DNA of 64,000 nt from Sedimentisphaera salicampi (GTDB taxonomy: Bacteria > Planctomycetota > Phycisphaerae > Sedimentisphaerales > Sedimentisphaeraceae), in contig NZ_CP021023.1 of NCBI RefSeq assembly GCF_002117005.1, positions 2,466,995 through 2,530,994 of the forward strand. The letters are read 5' to 3'. The notes below the pieces were generated by a model, which had not been told where the DNA came from, made no database searches, and saw only the letters and a list, made by a program, of their open reading frames with translations. Below are positions 17,364 through 26,797 of this stretch, in pieces; position 1 is the first letter of the stretch, and each line of letters begins with the position of its first letter. The translations under genes and the position numbers were made by a program.

Positions 17364-18773
17364 ATGACAGATAAACAGAAAAGCTGGCAGAACAGGCTGG
17401 AAAATGCTCCCGACGAGCTTTCGATGAATTTCGTTGAGTCTTTATCGTACGACAAAAGGCTCTATAAATACGACATTCAGGGCTCGATTGCCCATTGCGA
17501 GATGCTCGAGCAGCAGGGGCTGATAAGCTCTTCTGAGCGTGAGCAGATAGTTAAGGGGCTGCTGGAGATACAGGCTGAGATCGAGGCGGGCAGCTTCGAG
17601 TTTGATGTGTCTCAGGAAGATATACATATGGCCGTTGAAGCGGCTCTGATTGAGAAAACAGGCGACCCCGGCCGCAAACTCCATACCGGCAGAAGCCGCA
17701 ACGACCAGATCGCAACCGATATGCGGCTCTGGATGAGAGACGAGATAAACCGACTGCTGGAGAAGCTCTGCTGCCTGCAGATGGCCTTCGCTGAGCTCGC
17801 AGAGAAATACACCGAAGACGTTATGCCCTCATATACGCACCTCCAGCGGGCGCAGCCGATTGTGATAGCTGCATACCTTCTCAGCTTCGTGGAGCAGTTC
17901 GAGCGAGATAAAGGCCGGCTTAAAGACCTTGCTGCAAGGGTTAATATATCGCCTCTGGGCAGCGGGGCGGCTGCCGGGTCTACCCTCCCGATAGACCGCA
18001 ATCTCACAGCAGAGAAACTCGGCTTTGCCGGCATAACCCAAAACAGCATAGATGCAGTTTCAGACCGCGACTTCTGCGCAGAATTCACATTCGCCTGCTC
18101 AATGATTATGACCCACCTCTCCAAGCTCGCAGAGGATTTCATAATCTTCAGCTCCACAGAATTCAGCTTCGTGAAGATCAGCGATACATACTGCACATCT
18201 TCAAGTATGATGCCGCAGAAACGCAATCCCGATATGCTCGAGCTCATCCGCGGGAAAACCGGAAACGTGTTCGGCTCGCTCAGCGCACTGATGATGATGC
18301 TCAAGGCTCAGCCCAGCACATACAACCGCGACCTTCAGGAAGAAAAGATCCATATTTTCAATGCAGCGGACTACGCGAATAACTGCCTCGAAATGGCAGC
18401 GGCCATAGTTTCTAACACGCAGTTCCGGACGGATAAAATTGCCTCCGGAATAGATGAAGGCTTTCTCGATGCCACAAGCCTCGCTGAATACCTCGTTAAA
18501 AAGGGCGTTCCGTTCCGTCAGGCGCACGGCATAGTGGGCACTGCAGTAGCCCTTTGCGAGAAAAGAGGGCTCAAGCTAAGCGAGCTGGAGCTGGAAGATT
18601 TCAGAAATCTCTCTGAGGCGGTGGAGGAAGACGTGTATGAAAGCCTCACTGCTGCTAACGTTGCAAGGGCATACACAAGCCCGGGAGCGGCGGGCAAAAC
18701 GCAGTCTGAACAGAGAATTAAATATTGGAAGGAAAAGCTGAACACTTTTTCATCGGTAAAGGGCGAGGAATAG
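17364..18773 (+). CDS. argH: Argininosuccinate lyase
   Basis: This cytoplasmic enzyme splits argininosuccinate into arginine and fumarate, the last step of arginine synthesis. Family marks are HTGRSRNDQIATD near residue 110, THLQRAQP near 155, and the fumarase/aspartase signature SSSMMPQKRNPD near 280, which carries the catalytic Ser loop. SLAEYLVKKGVPFRQAH follows in the C-terminal domain. The length, 469 residues, is standard. It starts 18 bases after the methyltransferase stop, but the first 20 codons already show normal argH sequence. panB begins 3 bases after the stop, so the two are one transcript. Confidence 0.97.
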   Translation: MTDKQKSWQNRLENAPDELSMNFVESLSYDKRLYKYDIQGSIAHCEMLEQQGLISSSEREQIVKGLLEIQAEIEAGSFEFDVSQEDIHMAVEAALIEKTGDPGRKLHTGRSRNDQIATDMRLWMRDEINRLLEKLCCLQMAFAELAEKYTEDVMPSYTHLQRAQPIVIAAYLLSFVEQFERDKGRLKDLAARVNISPLGSGAAAGSTLPIDRNLTAEKLGFAGITQNSIDAVSDRDFCAEFTFACSMIMTHLSKLAEDFIIFSSTEFSFVKISDTYCTSSSMMPQKRNPDMLELIRGKTGNVFGSLSALMMMLKAQPSTYNRDLQEEKIHIFNAADYANNCLEMAAAIVSNTQFRTDKIASGIDEGFLDATSLAEYLVKKGVPFRQAHGIVGTAVALCEKRGLKLSELELEDFRNLSEAVEEDVYESLTAANVARAYTSPGAAGKTQSEQRIKYWKEKLNTFSSVKGEE

Positions 18774-18776
18774 AAA

Positions 18777-19628
18777 ATGAATAAGCAGAAAGTTGCGGAT
18801 TTATACGAAAAGAAAAATAAAGGCGAGCGTTTTTCCCTGCTCACCTGCTACGATTATACAATGGCGAGGATCCTCAGCAAAACGGATGTTGATATGCTGC
18901 TCACGGGCGATTCTGCCTCGCAGATGATTCTCGGCGAGAACAATACCCTCAACATCTCAATGGATATGCTCACAGCCCTAACTAAATCTGTGAAAAGGGG
19001 AGCCCCTGATAAGCTCGTTGCCGCGGATATGCCGTTTATGTCTTACCAGCCTTCCATAGAGCGGGCTCTTATAAACGCAGGCAGATTTGTTGCCGAGGCG
19101 GAAGCAGATGCTGTGAAGATTGAATCGGGCTGGCCGCAGGTGGAAACCGTGCGTGCGGCGGCAGACAGCGGAATCTGCATTATAGCCCATATCGGCCTGA
19201 GGCCGCAGTCTATAGGGCTCAAGGGCAGGCCCAAGGCAGAAGGCACATACGCCGAGGATGCTGTGGACCTTATCAAACTCGCCCTTGCGCTGGAAGAGGC
19301 GGGTGCAGGATTTATCCTTCTCGAGGCCGCTGCAAGGGAAACAGCAGAGCTGATGCAGAGCAGGCTCTCTATCCCGCTTATCGGCTGCGGAGCCGGCCCC
19401 TCATGCGATGGTCAGGTGCTTGTGGTGAATGATGTGATGGGAATGTTCGACGGGCCTGCCCCGAAATTCGCAAGGAAATACGCAGAAATCGGCTCAAGCA
19501 TCGCCGCCGCCGCAAATGCATACCACGAAGATGTGGTTTCCGGCGCATACCCGCAGGACACAGAATCCTACCATATAAAAACGCAGGAAAAACAAAAGCT
19601 CGATGATATGCTCAAGGAGATGTCATAA
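18777..19628 (+). CDS. panB: 3-methyl-2-oxobutanoate hydroxymethyltransferase
   Basis: PanB adds a hydroxymethyl group from methylene-THF to ketoisovalerate, the first committed step of pantothenate synthesis. The TIM-barrel motifs are present: LLTCYDYTMA near residue 22, LLTGDSAS near 42 (family GDS metal ligand, though the usual GDSLG is GDSAS), AADMPFMSY near 80, VKIESGW near 112, HIGLRPQS near 140 (usually HIGLTPQ), and GCGAGPSCDGQVLV near 205. The length of 283 is close to normal. The changed GDSLG and HIGLTPQ motifs mark it as a divergent branch, but the metal and substrate residues remain. It is translationally close-packed with argH (3-base gap). No terminator is obvious after it. Confidence 0.88.
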   Translation: MNKQKVADLYEKKNKGERFSLLTCYDYTMARILSKTDVDMLLTGDSASQMILGENNTLNISMDMLTALTKSVKRGAPDKLVAADMPFMSYQPSIERALINAGRFVAEAEADAVKIESGWPQVETVRAAADSGICIIAHIGLRPQSIGLKGRPKAEGTYAEDAVDLIKLALALEEAGAGFILLEAAARETAELMQSRLSIPLIGCGAGPSCDGQVLVVNDVMGMFDGPAPKFARKYAEIGSSIAAAANAYHEDVVSGAYPQDTESYHIKTQEKQKLDDMLKEMS

Positions 19629-19715
19629 TCAGCATTGAGAACCGTGAAGCGGGGGAATCATAAATCTATCGTTTCATAAAAGCGGGGGCAGGCTTGAGAG
19701 GGGATAAAGAGAAAA

Positions 19716-19789
19716 TACGTCAGGAAGGATTCGAACCCTCAACCTTTGGTTCCGTAGACCAACGCTCTATCCAATTGAGCTACTGACGC
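19716..19789 (-). tRNA. tRNA-Arg(ACG)
   Basis: Read on the minus strand this gives a 74-base cloverleaf: acceptor GCGTCAG pairing with CTGACGT (G-T at pair 1-72), TTGGT/ACCAA anticodon stem, loop CTACGGA with anticodon ACG, and T loop TTCGAAT. CCA is not encoded. The A34 is normally edited to inosine by TadA. Confidence 0.95.
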
Positions 19790-19820
19790 ATCAGTTTCTG
19801 CCGGCTTGCAGGAATGCAGT

Positions 19821-19848
19821 AATTTACAAAAATCTTGGCAGATTTCAA
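19821..19848 (-). promoter_or_regulatory. Promoter of tRNA-Arg
   Basis: On the minus strand, TTGAAA (19848-19843) and TAAATT (19826-19821) are 16 bases apart, about 30 bases before the tRNA 5' end. It is divergent from the tRNA-Ser promoter. Confidence 0.45.
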
Positions 19849-19858
19849 GCGAATTATC

Positions 19859-19886
19859 TTGCATACCGCAATTAAATTTGTATATT
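19859..19886 (+). promoter_or_regulatory. Promoter of tRNA-Ser
   Basis: TTGCAT at 19859-19864 and TATATT at 19881-19886 with a 16-base spacer, about 40 bases before the tRNA-Ser 5' end. Confidence 0.5.
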
Positions 19887-19925
19887 TTTCCTCTCGCCGT
19901 ACAATTGCGTCGGCAAAACTCTTAC

Positions 19926-20016
19926 GGAGAGGTGACCGAGTGGCTGAAGGTAGCGGTTTGCTAAACCGTCGTACGGGGTATCCCCCGTACCGCGGGTTCG
20001 AATCCCGCCCTCTCCG
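19926..20016 (+). tRNA. tRNA-Ser(GCT)
   Basis: A 91-base tRNA with a long variable arm, as expected for serine: acceptor GGAGAGG with CCTCTCC, discriminator G, anticodon loop TTGCTAA giving GCT, and a variable stem around TACGGGG/CCCCGTA. T arm TTCGAAT. A T-rich run follows directly and may end transcription. Confidence 0.96.
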
Positions 20017-20272
20017 TTTTTCTTTAAAGGCTCATCCGAATTATCATTACCTTTGAATATGCCGGTTCAGCAGCCTCACGCTGATATTCTGCATTTCTTC
20101 GGCATCCATACGCTTTTTTACGGGATATCTCTGATTTTAACGTTTGGAATTTTCTTTTGCCCCCTGCAGGGATTTTCATAACTGTTAGACAGGAGATTCT
20201 GCAAATCCTTGCATAGCAATGGCTTAGTAAGTGTCATAGCAATTGCCGCATAGAGCCCGATTCCCGTCAAAA

Positions 20273-20300
20273 TTGACATTTTACATTTACCTGATAATAT
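20273..20300 (+). promoter_or_regulatory. Promoter of the inositol-phosphatase-like gene
   Basis: TTGACA at 20273-20278 and TAATAT at 20295-20300 are 16 bases apart. The predicted start near 20307 gives a 35-base leader with AAAGGAA before the GTG. The rest of the 325-base gap 20017-20341 shows no gene or repeat. Confidence 0.65.
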
Positions 20301-20341
20301 CTTGTTTTGGGGAATTTTTTTGAAACTCTTAAAGGAAATCC

Positions 20342-21136
20342 GTGTATTCTAAAGACGTAAGAATTGCCAAAAAAGCTGCGAGGCTTGCCGGCGAAAAGGC
20401 CTTGAGCGAGCTTGGGAACATCAAAACCAGCTTCAAAAACGGCAACGAAGTGGTAACTCAGGCAGATCCGCTCTGTCAGGAGATTATCATAGACGAGATA
20501 ACCAGACACTGTCCTGAAGACGGCATTATCGCTGAGGAAGGCGAGGACGGAAACGTTCTTGTTTTGCCCCCGAAAGGCTCCCGGAGATGGTGGATCATTG
20601 ATCCTATAGACGGAACGAACAACTACAGCAGAAGGGTTATGCTCTTCAGCGTTTCGATTGCCCTTTTCGATGGTGGACGCCCCGCTGCTGGAGTGGTATA
20701 TAATCCGGCGAGCGAAGAAATGTTTGAGGCAAGCCTGAACGGCGGAATGTTCCTCAACGGAATCAGGAGGTTTTGCAGCGAAGAAGGCGTGGAGCCTCAA
20801 TCAATGATTGCCATCGACAGCTGCTGGCCGGAAGGGATCCCGCAGGGCATTGTAGAGCTGTGCACCAAATGCAAGCTTAGAAACTTCGGCTCAACTGCAC
20901 TGCATCTTGCTTATGTGGCCGCTGGGTCTATGAATGCCTGCATTGTAAACAAGAACAGAATATGGGATTTTGCGGCCGGGGCTATGCTGATTCAGGAAGC
21001 AGGGGGGAGGCTTACTTATCAGGATGGAACTGATATAGTTCCGCTTAATCCAAAGACCGCTTCAGAAAAGAATTTCGAACTTACAGCCTCAAATAAGGTA
21101 ATACATAACAGAGTATTAGGTGCTTTAATAAGCTAA
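20342..21136 (+). CDS. Inositol monophosphatase-family phosphatase
   Basis: This 264-residue Mg-dependent, Li-sensitive-type phosphatase acts on inositol phosphates, histidinol phosphate or similar small phosphate esters. Metal ligands are visible in EEGED near residue 65 and in WIIDPIDGTNN near 85-93, with the last Asp in WDFAAGAML near 217 followed by EAGG. The GTG start at 20342 follows AAAGGAA and the first residues YSKDVRIAKKAARLAG match the family N-terminus. It stands alone behind its own promoter. Which substrate it uses (inositol-P, histidinol-P or other) cannot be decided from these motifs. Confidence 0.88.
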   Translation: MYSKDVRIAKKAARLAGEKALSELGNIKTSFKNGNEVVTQADPLCQEIIIDEITRHCPEDGIIAEEGEDGNVLVLPPKGSRRWWIIDPIDGTNNYSRRVMLFSVSIALFDGGRPAAGVVYNPASEEMFEASLNGGMFLNGIRRFCSEEGVEPQSMIAIDSCWPEGIPQGIVELCTKCKLRNFGSTALHLAYVAAGSMNACIVNKNRIWDFAAGAMLIQEAGGRLTYQDGTDIVPLNPKTASEKNFELTASNKVIHNRVLGALIS

Positions 21137-21363
21137 GCCCTCAGGCAGAGTTCCTTATCGCTTTCCTTGCCCGTAACTTTTTTTATGTTAGAATAAGAGA
21201 TATAAGCAGACAGAGAGTGTTAAGTCTTATTTTGTTAGCTTTTTGTTAGTAAATTGCTGGAAAAACTAATCTCAAGCTAATATACAACTAACTTTTGTCT
21301 GATTAAACGCTTATAAATTTTTGTTTAATAGAGGCTGAAAATTAAATTTTCGAGGGAAAAGAG

Positions 21364-22479
21364 ATGGCCAGAATATTATATGGAGTGGCCGGTGAAGGTT
21401 TCGGCCACAGCAGCAGAGCACATATCACAGGCAAGATGCTCATAGAATCGGGGCATGAGGTTCTGTTTGCAGCGTCCAACAAATCTCTGGAATACCTCAA
21501 CAGGTATTTCCCCGGGAAGGTGTGCAAAATTCACGGGCTCACTTTCCATTACGAAAATTCCACAGTGAATCTTCCAAAAACTTTCTTCTCGAATTTTTCT
21601 CAGCTTCCTGAGATGCTGCAGATCAACAATAAAACGTTTAACGGGGCAGTGAAAGATTTTGCTCCGGATGTAGTGATAACAGATTTCGACCCGTTCACTT
21701 CTCACTGGGCTTGCAAAAACGATGTCCCGTGCATCAGCATAGACCACGAACACCTGATGTGTAAATTTGAATTCGACCGCCCGGAGACAGGCTGGTTCGA
21801 AAGGCTTATGAGTGATACGGTAACAAAGATTTACCTTAAAGATATTTCTGAATATATAGTTTTGAACTTCTTCAATGCCTGCCCGCTAGCAGATAATGCC
21901 CGCCTTTCTCCTCCTGTGATGAGAGACGAGGTAGCAAAGCACACGCCCAGCAGCGAAGGCGACCACGTGATCTGCTATGCTACTACTGAGAGCTGCCTTG
22001 ATGATTTCTACAGGGTTTTCAAGAAGTTCCCGCAGCAGGAATTCCTGCTCTACGGCTTCGGGATTGAAGGTGTAGAGGGCAACTGCGTGTTCAGGCAGCG
22101 GAACACAGAGAATTTCCTCAGAGATCTGGCAAGCTGCAAGGGAGTGATCGCTTCAGGCGGGTTCTCGCTTATAAGCGAATGCCTGCATTTCGGGAAAAGG
22201 ATGCTGGTTAAACCGATTCAAAATCAGGTTGAACAGATGATAAACGCCTACCACCTCGACAGAATGGGTGCTGGGGCGTATGTGGATAAGATTGATGAAA
22301 ATGTACTTGGGAACTACCTTGAATGGCTCAGGGAAACGCCTTCATTCGGGCATAAGGATATGCTTCGCCCGAACAACGACGCATACTTCAGCATTCTGGC
22401 CGGCGTGCTGGCCGATGTTACTGGCGGAAAGGCAAGGTTGCCAAAATACGAAAGAAGTGTTGAGCTTTCAGGCTTATGA
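21364..22479 (+). CDS. GT-B glycosyltransferase of the MJ1255 family
   Basis: This 371-residue protein starts with MARILYGVAGEGFGHSSRAH, the Gly-rich acceptor-side loop of MurG/GT28-like glycosyltransferases; the GEGFGHSSR form is that of the MJ1255 family. The C-terminal nucleotide-sugar half has GVIASGGFSLISE and KPIQNQVEQMINA, where a conserved Glu/Gln contacts the sugar nucleotide. There is no signal or membrane segment, so it is cytoplasmic or membrane-peripheral. It overlaps the downstream phosphoesterase by 4 bases (ATGA), so the two are translationally coupled and probably act in one cell-surface or lipid glycosylation step. Acceptor unknown. Confidence 0.82.
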   Translation: MARILYGVAGEGFGHSSRAHITGKMLIESGHEVLFAASNKSLEYLNRYFPGKVCKIHGLTFHYENSTVNLPKTFFSNFSQLPEMLQINNKTFNGAVKDFAPDVVITDFDPFTSHWACKNDVPCISIDHEHLMCKFEFDRPETGWFERLMSDTVTKIYLKDISEYIVLNFFNACPLADNARLSPPVMRDEVAKHTPSSEGDHVICYATTESCLDDFYRVFKKFPQQEFLLYGFGIEGVEGNCVFRQRNTENFLRDLASCKGVIASGGFSLISECLHFGKRMLVKPIQNQVEQMINAYHLDRMGAGAYVDKIDENVLGNYLEWLRETPSFGHKDMLRPNNDAYFSILAGVLADVTGGKARLPKYERSVELSGL

Positions 22480-23339
22480 AAAAATTTCGAAAAAGAGATG
22501 TACCGCTTTACATAGTCAGTGATCTTCACATCGGCTCGGGCAAGAGCAGGGACAACTTCTCCTGTCCGGACAAGATGGCAGAATTCCATCGTTTTCTCAA
22601 TGAAGTTGACAAGGAAGACGGCCAGATTATCATCCTCGGCGATTTTATGGACTTGTGGAGATTCAGCTTTAAGAGCATACTCAAAAAACACGACGAGCTT
22701 ATCTCCCGTTTGGGTGAGATGGACTGCTACCTTATCCCGGGGAATCACGACCTTTCACTGAACAACCCTGAATTCCACCGCAGCAAATACCCGCTGTTTG
22801 ACAATATTACCTATCCGTTCTCAATGAAGATTGGTGAGAGGGACATAGCTTTCTGGCACGGCCACGAGATGGATATGCTCAACAAATACATCAGGCCGTC
22901 TTTCGGGAAAACGCTCGGGCATTCTGTCCTGCCGGTGGAGCATTTCGCAAGGGGGCAGATATTCAATTCGGATGTGATTGTGGAAGGATTCTTCAGGGTT
23001 GAGTCGTTTCTGCTGGCTATATGGAATACTGTTGTGGATACATTCATTGATGCAGAAACAGGGCTCGAAAAGATATCGCCGGAACTCATCTTCAGCCTGC
23101 TGGCAAGAAAACACAACGCAAAAAGAATCAGGAAATTTGAGCACCAGTCTTCCCAGCAGGGCAAAACTGTGATCTCAGCACATACTCATCAGGCGGGTAT
23201 GTTCGGCAACTGGTATTTCAACAGCGGATCATGGACAACTTCGAAATCTGATTTTCTCAAAATATGGCCGACGGGAAATATCGACGTTCTAAAATGGAAT
23301 AGCGGCTCGCAGGCTGTGAACAACAGAATCCTCGCCTGA
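22476..23339 (+). CDS. LpxH-like metallophosphoesterase (UDP-2,3-diacylglucosamine pyrophosphatase-like)
   Basis: This 287-residue calcineurin-fold enzyme has motifs in order: SDLHIGSG near residue 14, GDFMDLWRF near 52 (family GDxxD/EW), IPGNHDLSL near 88, WHGHEMD near 125, and SAHTHQAG near 235. The spacing and DLWR segment resemble LpxH and related UDP-diacylglucosamine hydrolases. The family is also used for other phospholipid-like pyrophosphates. It begins within the stop codon of the glycosyltransferase. lptB elsewhere in the window indicates an outer membrane, so lipid A synthesis is a reasonable but unproven role. Confidence 0.75.
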   Translation: MKKFRKRDVPLYIVSDLHIGSGKSRDNFSCPDKMAEFHRFLNEVDKEDGQIIILGDFMDLWRFSFKSILKKHDELISRLGEMDCYLIPGNHDLSLNNPEFHRSKYPLFDNITYPFSMKIGERDIAFWHGHEMDMLNKYIRPSFGKTLGHSVLPVEHFARGQIFNSDVIVEGFFRVESFLLAIWNTVVDTFIDAETGLEKISPELIFSLLARKHNAKRIRKFEHQSSQQGKTVISAHTHQAGMFGNWYFNSGSWTTSKSDFLKIWPTGNIDVLKWNSGSQAVNNRILA

Positions 23340-23425
23340 TGACCGAAAGCATTGCCGGTCTTGAAATGCCTGAACTTGCGCACAGGCAGAATTTCGCATT
23401 TTCATCCAAAATTCTGCAAAACAGA

Positions 23426-23453
23426 TTGACATTTGTACCGCTTTCAATATATT
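23426..23453 (+). promoter_or_regulatory. Promoter of tRNA-Gly
   Basis: TTGACA at 23426-23431 and TATATT at 23448-23453 with a 16-base spacer, 17 bases before the tRNA 5' end. Confidence 0.7.
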
Positions 23454-23470
23454 TAGCAGTCCTTCAAAAT

Positions 23471-23541
23471 GCGGGTGTAGCTCAATGGTAGAGCCCCAGC
23501 CTTCCAAGCTGGTCATGTGGGTTCGATTCCCATCACCCGCT
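23471..23541 (+). tRNA. tRNA-Gly(TCC)
   Basis: A 71-base cloverleaf: acceptor GCGGGTG with CACCCGC, discriminator T, anticodon stem CCAGC/GCTGG, loop CTTCCAA with anticodon TCC, and T loop TTCGATT. CCA is not encoded. The following 285 bases to the cstA stop contain no supported gene. Confidence 0.96.
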
Positions 23542-23826
23542 CTTGATTACAAGCCGTTTTTCTGCACAGAAGACGAATTACTCTGTAGTACGCAGAAATT
23601 TCCTCGCAGCTCTAAGCCCGCCCGCTAAGCACCGATTATCGCTAATGTGCAGGCTCACCCCTGCGGCTCAAATTAGGACGTATAGGGCAAACAGCTCAGG
23701 CAGGGCGCAGCGGCAGAGAAACAAAGCTTTCCATAACTAATAAACTTAAATTCCATCGTTATCTTCGCCCGGAAAGCAGTAAAACAAATTAAATCCATGG
23801 ATTATCACTTTGCAGTAACTGTTGGA

Positions 23827-25563
23827 TTATGTCGGTGAAGCGCTGCTTTTTTGCTCTGCGGGTTTTCTGCAGAATACGACAGCTGCCTCTATTGTTACCC
23901 AGAGCGCAAGCACGAAAACCAGCCCGCCTATAATCACCAGCAGGGTGTTTCCGTTATCAGCGAATCTTATCTCATTGAGCACCATCGCCCAGTTTGTGAT
24001 AATGAGCATAAAGATGCATGGAATCAGGGCAAAGATGAATTTCTTTCCACCTTTGGTTCGCAGATAAAGCGTTACAACCAGCAGAGCCAGAGCAGCGAGG
24101 AGCTGATTTGCGCTTCCGAATAGCGGCCAGAGAACCAGAGCCCCTTTTCCGCCTGCGCCGTTTGCAAACGCCAGCCCTGCTGCTGTGAGCACTGCAAGGC
24201 TCGTGGCTGCCCAGCGGTTTTTCAGCCATCCAATTTTGAAATCCTGAGCCAGCTCGCCCACAACATATCTCTGAAGCCTTACGGAAGTGTCCAGCGTGGT
24301 GCTTGCAAAGGAGGCGATAAAGACGCCCATAAGCGTAGTTCCAACGGCAGCGGGGATCCCGATAGAGCCCATCATATTCGCCGCCCCTAATACAACCGGC
24401 CTCAGCTTGCTGTCCAGCCCGTGCGAGCCGATATATGTTGAATACTGCTCGTTCCATGCCGCTGAGCCGGTGAGAATCTGCCCGTCAACCTCCAGGGCCA
24501 TCCCGATTCCCGCTGATACACATACAATCACCAGAAGCGCAAGCACTCCCTCCAACAGCATCGATCCGTATCCAACAAACAGCGAATCGCTTTCCTTCTC
24601 CACCTGCTTTGGGCTTGTCCCCGAGGCTACGAGTGAATGAAACCCGCTGACCGCTCCGCATGCGATGATTACAAACATAAACGGCCAGAGAGCCGGTGTG
24701 GTATCAGGCACGTCCTTGTTGATCATCGGGGCGGAAATGGCAAAATCTGTTGAAAAACCGGAAAAAACCGCTCCTGCAATCAGCAGAGTTAAGGCGATGA
24801 AGAGCTGCCATGCGTTGATATAGTCTCTGGGCTGGAGAAGCGTTGTTACCGGCAGGGTGGAAGCTATCCATGCGTAAATAAGCAGAAGTATCACCCAAAC
24901 CCCTGAGCTGGGTATGCCCATTACAGCCGGAATCTCTATCGGGAAATACGAACCTGCAATTATCATCAAATACATTGCGATAACCGCTGCGGCTGTGCTG
25001 ATATTCACATTCGCTCCCATTTTGTAAACCGCCTTCCCGAGAACCACTGCAATTGGGATCTGCAGCCAAACAGGGATCACAGAGTTTGGGAAGAGGGTGA
25101 ATACGCTCGCAATTACAACCCCGAAAACCGCTATCACAATCAGCAGGGTTAAAAATACAACCGCAAAGAATATAAAACGCACTCGTTTGTTGATGTATTT
25201 TGCTGCGGCCTCCGATACGCTCCTTCCCTCGTTGCGCATTGATACTACAAGCGAGCCGAAATCGTGAACTGCACCCATAAATATCGAGCCGAGCAAGATC
25301 CATAAGACTGCCGGCAGCCAACCCCAGATGATCCCGATAGCAGGCCCGACAATAGGGCCTGTTCCGGCAATTGAGGTATAGTGATGGCCGAAGATTATCC
25401 CCCGCTTGGAGGGAACATAGTCTATTCCGTCGTTTATCTTTCTGCTGGGAACTTCTCTTTTGTTGTCAAGCCGGAAGATCTTGCGGGCAAGGAATCTGCC
25501 GTAGGTGTTGTAGGCAACGATATACCCGGCAAAGCAGACTGCTAATAAAATAAGCGTTTCCAA
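23827..25563 (-). CDS. cstA: Carbon starvation protein CstA family transporter
   Basis: This inner-membrane protein of about 578 residues has around 15-16 hydrophobic segments. CstA relatives import peptides or pyruvate under carbon limitation. The diagnostic block GHHYTSIAGTGPIVGPAIG is near residue 58, followed by GAVHDF and, later, SGTSPKQVEKE and the STTLDTSVRLQRY segment. No ATG opens the frame. TTG at 25563 is preferred because CGGAGAG lies 6-7 bases upstream; a further TTG at 25584 is possible. A TATAAT at 25606-25601 may be the -10 element. It is transcribed away from rsmH. A peptide or pyruvate scavenging role suits a fermentative polysaccharide degrader. Confidence 0.92.
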   Translation of the reverse strand: METLILLAVCFAGYIVAYNTYGRFLARKIFRLDNKREVPSRKINDGIDYVPSKRGIIFGHHYTSIAGTGPIVGPAIGIIWGWLPAVLWILLGSIFMGAVHDFGSLVVSMRNEGRSVSEAAAKYINKRVRFIFFAVVFLTLLIVIAVFGVVIASVFTLFPNSVIPVWLQIPIAVVLGKAVYKMGANVNISTAAAVIAMYLMIIAGSYFPIEIPAVMGIPSSGVWVILLLIYAWIASTLPVTTLLQPRDYINAWQLFIALTLLIAGAVFSGFSTDFAISAPMINKDVPDTTPALWPFMFVIIACGAVSGFHSLVASGTSPKQVEKESDSLFVGYGSMLLEGVLALLVIVCVSAGIGMALEVDGQILTGSAAWNEQYSTYIGSHGLDSKLRPVVLGAANMMGSIGIPAAVGTTLMGVFIASFASTTLDTSVRLQRYVVGELAQDFKIGWLKNRWAATSLAVLTAAGLAFANGAGGKGALVLWPLFGSANQLLAALALLVVTLYLRTKGGKKFIFALIPCIFMLIITNWAMVLNEIRFADNGNTLLVIIGGLVFVLALWVTIEAAVVFCRKPAEQKSSASPT

Positions 25564-25746
25564 AATAAGCTCTCCGAAAAACAATATTTCCTTTCAAAAT
25601 ATTATAATCGTAATGAAATCATATTAAACCAAAAAGGCGGTTTTCAAAAGGAAATTAAGTTTGCCATTTAAGCGAAAAGTGTGGATAATTACGGCTGAAA
25701 GCTGATTATTTAAGGCAGCGGTGTTAAAAGAACAATTCAAGACAGT

Positions 25747-26727
25747 ATGACCGAGAGAAAGAAGAAAATAGCTGCTTCGCCTATGAGAGCAAAGGGAAAA
25801 ACAAAACCCGGAACACACAGGCCTGTGCTCGAGAGGGAGGTTCTCGAAAAGCTCTCCCCTTGCCCGGGCGAAACTGCTGCAGACTGCACGCTCGGTTACG
25901 GCGGGCATGCAAGAAAAATTATGGAAAGGCTCGGCGAAGACGGGCTGCTTTTCGGATTTGATATAGACAGCCAAGAGCTTGAGAAAACCAAAATGAGGCT
26001 CAGCTCGGTGAAGTGCCGGTTCTGGGGGATAAACAGGAATTTCCGGTTCATAAAAGAAACGCTCAGCGAGGCTGAGATCAGCGGGTTTGATTTAATACTT
26101 GCGGATTTAGGCGTTTCGAGTATGCAGGTGGATAATCCCAAGAGGGGAATAAGCTACAAAGCAGACGGGCCTCTGGATATGCGTATGGACACACGCCTTG
26201 AGCTGACAGGTGAGAAGATTCTTCGGGAATATCCCGAGGAAAAGCTCTCAGAAATATTCGATAAGTACTCCGATGAACCAGATCATAAGCAAATTGCCTC
26301 CCTCATTGCAGGCCAGAGGAAGGCCTTCCCGCTTACAAACGTAAACGAACTTATCGATTTAATTCTCAATGCCAAAGGCTATTCGAGAAATACCTGGCAG
26401 AAGCAGAATAAAAAAAATCCATTTGGTTCTTCACATCCGGCAGCAAGGGTGTTTCAGGCTCTAAGGATAGAAGTCAATGATGAGCTGGGAGCCCTCAGCG
26501 ATTTACTTAAAGCCGCACCGGATCTCCTGAATCCGGGCGGACGGATTGGAATAATATCCTTCCATCAGGGAGAAGACCGGCTTGTGAAGCAGGCATTACG
26601 CAAAGGCCTGGATGAGGGAATTTATTCGTCTATTTCAAAAAAAGCCGCCTTACCTGCACCTAAGGAGATTACCCAAAACCCCCGCAGCTCTTCTGCTAAA
26701 TTCAGGTGGGCGGTGAGGAGTAAATAA
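25747..26727 (+). CDS. rsmH: 16S rRNA (cytosine1402-N4)-methyltransferase
   Basis: RsmH methylates C1402 in the decoding site of 16S rRNA using SAM. Family marks are HRPVLEREVLEKL near residue 23, the SAM loop DCTLGYGGHA near 41 (usually DxTxGxGGH), FGFDID near 64, LADLGVSSMQVD near 115, the AARVFQALRIEVNDEL block near 225, and ISFHQGEDRLVK near 265 (usually SFHSLEDR). The length of 326 is normal. The usual division/cell-wall neighbours (mraZ, ftsL, mur genes) are absent. The next gene is an exported phosphoesterase 70 bases on. Confidence 0.93.
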   Translation: MTERKKKIAASPMRAKGKTKPGTHRPVLEREVLEKLSPCPGETAADCTLGYGGHARKIMERLGEDGLLFGFDIDSQELEKTKMRLSSVKCRFWGINRNFRFIKETLSEAEISGFDLILADLGVSSMQVDNPKRGISYKADGPLDMRMDTRLELTGEKILREYPEEKLSEIFDKYSDEPDHKQIASLIAGQRKAFPLTNVNELIDLILNAKGYSRNTWQKQNKKNPFGSSHPAARVFQALRIEVNDELGALSDLLKAAPDLLNPGGRIGIISFHQGEDRLVKQALRKGLDEGIYSSISKKAALPAPKEITQNPRSSSAKFRWAVRSK

Positions 26728-26797
26728 AATGTTAATATTCGAACGTAGAATTTAGCGATGCTGTAATTAAATTTATTTTTTAAGGAAAGGCAAAAAA

